Assembly (NCBI GenBank): GCA_043821725.1
Contig: JBDRCM010000031.1
Location: 1-45,888 of the forward strand
Direction: 5' to 3'
DNA length: 45,888 nucleotides
DNA from: CAYHSR01 sp043821725
Lineage (GTDB): Bacteria; Patescibacteriota; Patescibacteriia; Magasanikbacterales; GWA2-37-8
Shown in pieces: positions 42,448 to 45,888 of the stretch. The notes below the pieces were generated by a model. The model was not told the origin of the DNA, did no database searches, and saw only the letters and a program-made list of their open reading frames with translations. Position 1 is the stretch's first letter; each line of letters opens with the position of its first letter. The translations under genes were made by a program, and so were the position numbers.

Positions 42448-44019
42448 ATGTCCACACTAACCAAAAAACAAAAAAAGATACTGGATTTTATCAAATCTTT
42501 TATTGATAAAAAGGGATATTCTCCTACTTTTGAAGAAATTCGCAAGCATTTAAGAGTTAATGCCCTGTCTGGCGTATATCAGCATATTAATTCCCTTATA
42601 AATAAAGGATATATCATAAGAGACGAGAATGCAACTCGTGGATTAAGTATAAAAAAGCCGGGAATAAATAATGTCATGGATATTCCCCTGGTAGGAGTGA
42701 TAGCTGCTGGCCGACCAATTGAAGCAATAGAAACAAGAGGTGAAACAATAACCGTAGCCCGCGACACATATTTCAATCCAAGCGACCTATATGCCTTGAA
42801 AGTTTCTGGGGATAGTATGATCGAAGACGGTATTTACGATGGCGATACGATAGTGGTAAAAAGGCAAAGTGCAGCTGACAACGGCCAAACTGTCGTAGCA
42901 ATAGTAGATGATAATGAAGCTACACTGAAAAAAATATTTTATGAAAAAGGTAATAAGGTAAAACTTCAACCCGCTAATCAAAAAATGATGCCCTTTTACC
43001 CGACACAGCTAGAAATAAGAGGAATAGTTATTAAAATCATCCGCAACTTTGATAATTCACCGGAAACTACTACAAAAAAATACAAAACAGCCGATCTGTT
43101 CGCAGGAGTTGGCGGTATAAGACTTGGATTTGAGCGAGCGGGATTTGAGACAGTATTTGCAAATGATTTTGAAAAACAGTGTAAGAATACTTATGATTTA
43201 AACTTTGACGGAACCGAGCTATTTGTAGAAGATATTAAAAAAATAAACGAAAAAAAACTTCCAGACTTTGATTTTCTTTTAGGTGGTTTTCCTTGTCAGG
43301 CTTTCTCAATAGCAGGATATAGGGAGGGTTTTAAAGATAAAAAAGGTAGAGGCAATCTATTTTTGGATATAGCAAGGATAATAAAAGAAAAAAAGCCCAT
43401 GGGATTTTTATTAGAAAATGTAAAAAATCTTAAAGGACACGACAAAGGAAAAACATTTAAAATAATAATGGATACGCTTGAATCTCTTGGATACCACGTT
43501 AAAAGCAAGGTTTTAAACAGCATGGAATATGGTAATATTCCACAAAATAGAGAAAGGATATATATAGCGGGATTTAGAAATAAAAAGCATTATGAGCGAT
43601 TCAGTTTTCCACATCCAGTAGCCCTAACGACTAAAGTAAAAGATTATCTTGAGAATAAGGTTGATAAAAAATATTACTACAACGGTAAACCGTTGTATGA
43701 AAAAATTAAGGATGACATTAAAAGTGATAAAACTGTATATCAGTGGCGTAGAAAATATGTCAGAGAAAATAAAAAAGGAGTCTGTCCGACTCTCACTGCC
43801 AACATGGGCATGGGTGGCCACAACGTACCTATAATAAAAGATAAGAAAGGAATTAGAAAGCTTACTCCGCTTGAATGTGCAAGGCTTCAAGGCTTCCCCA
43901 TGGACTATAAGCTTCCAGACTTAGCTGATTCTGCACTTTATAAACAGTTTGGAAATTCAGTAAGTGTACCAGTTGTGGAAGCAGTTGCTAAACAAATTAG
44001 AAAAGCAATCGAAGCCTAG
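42448..44019 (+). CDS. LexA repressor fused to a DNA cytosine-5 methyltransferase
   Basis: One continuous 523-residue frame. Residues 1-205 form a full LexA: a winged helix (TKKQKKILDFIKSFIDKKGY, PTFEEIRKHL), the A87-G88 cleavage bond in VGVIAAGRP, catalytic S123 in SGDSM and K161 in ATLKKIF. Residues 217-523 form a full C5 methyltransferase: motif I DLFAGVGGIRLGFE, motif IV with C283 in FPCQAFS, ENV (VI), QNRERIY (VIII), a target-recognition region with PTLTANMGMGGHNVP, and motifs IX-X ending FGNSVSVPVVEA. The linker is only about 12 residues (DNSPETTTKK) and has no internal start. SOS-type cleavage would cut off the DNA-binding domain and free the methyltransferase, still joined to the peptidase part. 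The cognate nuclease gene follows on the other strand. Confidence 0.93.
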   Translation: MSTLTKKQKKILDFIKSFIDKKGYSPTFEEIRKHLRVNALSGVYQHINSLINKGYIIRDENATRGLSIKKPGINNVMDIPLVGVIAAGRPIEAIETRGETITVARDTYFNPSDLYALKVSGDSMIEDGIYDGDTIVVKRQSAADNGQTVVAIVDDNEATLKKIFYEKGNKVKLQPANQKMMPFYPTQLEIRGIVIKIIRNFDNSPETTTKKYKTADLFAGVGGIRLGFERAGFETVFANDFEKQCKNTYDLNFDGTELFVEDIKKINEKKLPDFDFLLGGFPCQAFSIAGYREGFKDKKGRGNLFLDIARIIKEKKPMGFLLENVKNLKGHDKGKTFKIIMDTLESLGYHVKSKVLNSMEYGNIPQNRERIYIAGFRNKKHYERFSFPHPVALTTKVKDYLENKVDKKYYYNGKPLYEKIKDDIKSDKTVYQWRRKYVRENKKGVCPTLTANMGMGGHNVPIIKDKKGIRKLTPLECARLQGFPMDYKLPDLADSALYKQFGNSVSVPVVEAVAKQIRKAIEA

Positions 44020-45059
44020 TTATTGATCAATTTGCCGAATAAAGTCAATAATTCATCGGTCGAATCTTTTCCTTTTTCTTCAAGATAAGACTTCAATACC
44101 ATATTTTCATCCCAGCTAGAACTGCGATCGAATTTCTTAAATTCTATTTTGACTCTGCCTGGCTCTACCTCAATCCCACCGAACGACGCTTTGCTCATTA
44201 CATCTAAATATACAGACCCTTTGTTTCTTTTAACTATTTTAGGATTAGATTTTAAGCCATCTGCATGAAAAGGTAAATAAATTTCTCCCTCAAAAGAATA
44301 ATTACATATACCGTCTACAACATTAAGCTCGCTTTCTTCGCCTACTCCTCTTATGCTTTTATTAACCGCATTGGCAAAATACCAAGGCTTTACGCCTTTC
44401 CCGCATTTTACAGAAAGCTTGCGTAATTCATCTTTTGTATATATTCCGATAAGCCTCATGGTTCCTACTCGGTCGGCCTTGCTCATTTCCTCATGTTTTA
44501 TTAACTGACTGTCCTTGTCGCTTTCGATAAAGTCCGAGCTAACATCAAGCTCATGTAAATATTTGTTATCAAAAACTTCGTCTTCAAATATTGCACTTAA
44601 ATAATCACCCTCGAGTTCCGATTCAATAAATACATAATAGTCGTCTATCATTTGAGGTTCTCTGACTCCTGCAAGATACTGATCTTTTCTGACGACCTTA
44701 ACCTCGATTCTGGGCATTCCTTTACAGGTAGACCATGTACCATTGTTATATTTTACAAAAGGCATATTAGAACCGTCCTTTTTTTCTAAACCAAGTATAT
44801 CAGGAGCATTTTTATCAGAATCGTTTGCATATAGAAAATAATCAGATACGACATTGTAATTTTCATCTTTAAGTAAATAGTCAAAAATAACAGTTTCAGC
44901 AATTTTGTTAAACCACCGTTCAATGTATCCTCCGATTAAATCCCTCTTGGCCGATGTACCTTGCATATGAAGAGAATCAGAACGAAATTTCATAAGAATG
45001 AAATATATTATCTTTCTCAATTCATCTTTGGTAATTTCTATAGGTCTGCTCGTAGACAT
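44016..45059 (-). CDS. Putative type II restriction endonuclease, PD-(D/E)xK
   Basis: A 347-residue soluble protein. P86-D87 in KNAPDILG and E119-V-K121 in PRIEVKVVRK have the spacing of a PD-(D/E)xK nuclease core. The gene converges on the methyltransferase; the two stops share a CTAG, so it is very likely the partner nuclease of that enzyme. Recognition site unknown. The N-terminal helices (ELRKIIYFILMKFRS) and a glycine-rich loop with GGIEVEPGRVKI are other visible parts. A Mrr-like or Hjc-type alternative is less likely given the context. Confidence 0.7.
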   Translation of the reverse strand: MSTSRPIEITKDELRKIIYFILMKFRSDSLHMQGTSAKRDLIGGYIERWFNKIAETVIFDYLLKDENYNVVSDYFLYANDSDKNAPDILGLEKKDGSNMPFVKYNNGTWSTCKGMPRIEVKVVRKDQYLAGVREPQMIDDYYVFIESELEGDYLSAIFEDEVFDNKYLHELDVSSDFIESDKDSQLIKHEEMSKADRVGTMRLIGIYTKDELRKLSVKCGKGVKPWYFANAVNKSIRGVGEESELNVVDGICNYSFEGEIYLPFHADGLKSNPKIVKRNKGSVYLDVMSKASFGGIEVEPGRVKIEFKKFDRSSSWDENMVLKSYLEEKGKDSTDELLTLFGKLINN

Positions 45060-45215
45060 AAATTTTATTTTTATTTTATCTTTAATTTAGATATATTTTA
45101 TCACTGCAAGCGCTTTTTTACAACTTAATGACGTCATTTTAGAAAAATTTTAACTTTATTTTATTTTTTTCACAGTAGTAATTTAATATAATTACAATAA
45201 ATCAAGCCCAAACTC

Positions 45216-45578
45216 ATGAATCAAACTCCTCAAAAACTCAAAGAAAAAATGTTGGAACTGACAAAGCTTTTTTGTATTGAGAGAAGTTTGTTTCAAAAAT
45301 TGGTCATAATTTATAAATATATTAGGCTTCTAAACAAAGACCCTCTGGCAAAAGATATTTTACAGCGGATTTTTGACGAAACCGCAGATATAATTGGCGA
45401 ACAACAAGCCGAGTGTTTTGACGAGGACGAGTTTTTAGATGTGCGAGGTGAAGCTATCTTTTCAAAAGAATTTTGGTCGTATTATTCTAATTTAGAACTA
45501 ATACACAAAAAGATGAAAAAGATTAGAAACTGTAAATTATCAGATGTACGGTACCCGATAAACTATACACATCAATAA
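45216..45578 (+). CDS. Hypothetical helical protein, perhaps cut short by an IS
   Basis: A 120-residue helical protein (LKEKMLELTKLFCIERSL start, then EFWSYYSNLELIHKKMKKI). No family is recognised. It ends 40 bases before the IS orfA start, so the reading frame may have been closed by insertion. The AT-rich codon use matches the chromosome. Confidence 0.5.
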   Translation: MNQTPQKLKEKMLELTKLFCIERSLFQKLVIIYKYIRLLNKDPLAKDILQRIFDETADIIGEQQAECFDEDEFLDVRGEAIFSKEFWSYYSNLELIHKKMKKIRNCKLSDVRYPINYTHQ

Positions 45579-45618
45579 GGTAGTATGATATAGTGGGGCA
45601 ATAACCATATATTGTCCT

Positions 45619-45888
45619 ATGACAAAAACAAACAGACGACATTTTAGTCCAGAACAAAAATTGGCCATCGTGTTAGAATCTTTTCAAAAAGATACAACCA
45701 TCGAATCAGTAAAAAGGAGACATGGTTTAATTGGCTCAGTAATTCATCGCTGGCGCGAAGAGTTTAAAACAAGAGCGCCGGAGATATTTGCTGATAAAAG
45801 AGGGGTGAGTTTAAATAAGAAAAAACAAAATTATGATCCCAGCCAATCGCCAGACGAACTAAAAAAGATAATTGGAGAATTAACAGTT
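45619..45888 (+). CDS. IS3-type transposase OrfA, partial
   Basis: The first 90 codons of a transposase OrfA of the HTH_Tnp_1 kind: FSPEQKLAIVLESF, a helix-turn-helix with VKRRHGLIGSVIHRWREEF, then a basic region. The frame runs off the window, so OrfB (DDE nuclease) is expected to follow. The ATG at 45619 is the natural start. IS ends are not resolved here. Confidence 0.8.
   Translation, partial: MTKTNRRHFSPEQKLAIVLESFQKDTTIESVKRRHGLIGSVIHRWREEFKTRAPEIFADKRGVSLNKKKQNYDPSQSPDELKKIIGELTV

Overview
The bulk of the window looks like a Patescibacteria (CPR, Parcubacteria-type) chromosome. The base is AT-rich and tightly packed, many starts lack a clear Shine-Dalgarno, and several core proteins are cut down: a 616-residue AlaRS, an RpoA without the alpha C-terminal domain, a ThiI without rhodanese, and a PriA homologue without recognisable helicase motifs. 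The lineage is an inference from gene content and order; no rRNA gene is present.

Layout of the core part (1-32.2 kb). A minus-strand metG diverges from a plus-strand trio: an HD-domain protein and two orphan 'PEP-utilising' swivelling-domain proteins, followed by the ghost of a PEP-synthase-like start. A long minus-strand run follows, thiI, glutaredoxin, exonuclease, rrf2, iscS, iscU, ferredoxin, rsmI. This is an Fe-S assembly and sulfur-relay operon; the 59-residue ferredoxin is easily missed. Next comes a plus-strand run: a cell-wall enzyme fusion, a MEMO/LigB protein, priA-like, def, fmt and an O-antigen-ligase-like membrane protein. It converges on a minus-strand glycosyltransferase and flippase. 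The ribosomal operon infA-rpmJ-rpsM-rpsK-rpsD-rpoA-rplQ-rplM-rpsI runs on the minus strand from a near-consensus promoter to a clear terminator. Upstream of it lie gtrA, alaS, mnmA and a double zinc-ribbon gene. A radical SAM protein of the AMMECR1-MEMO-radical SAM set, an ATP-grasp ligase and two small membrane proteins close this part.

The accessory part (about 32.2 kb to the end) starts beside what looks like the 3' end of a tRNA gene with its terminator, a typical integration scar. From 33.6 to 35.7 kb the DNA becomes strikingly GC-rich and is made of broken pieces: a winged-helix-like gene, the 3' part of a group II intron with a frameshifted reverse transcriptase, the C-terminal half of a RepA-like ATPase and an unidentified ORF tail. 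A large serine recombinase gene (37.8-39.4 kb) is GC-rich at its start and AT-richer at its end.

From 39.4 kb on the cargo looks like a defence island. A minus-strand set encodes a TIR-like protein, a two-helix SLATT protein, a cytosolic M23 peptidase and a HEPN-like protein. Facing away from it is a restriction-modification pair in which the cytosine-5 methyltransferase is fused to a complete LexA repressor with its self-cleavage residues. This LexA-methyltransferase fusion and the TIR-SLATT-M23 operon are the best candidates for undescribed biology. The window ends in an IS3-type transposase orfA that runs off the edge.
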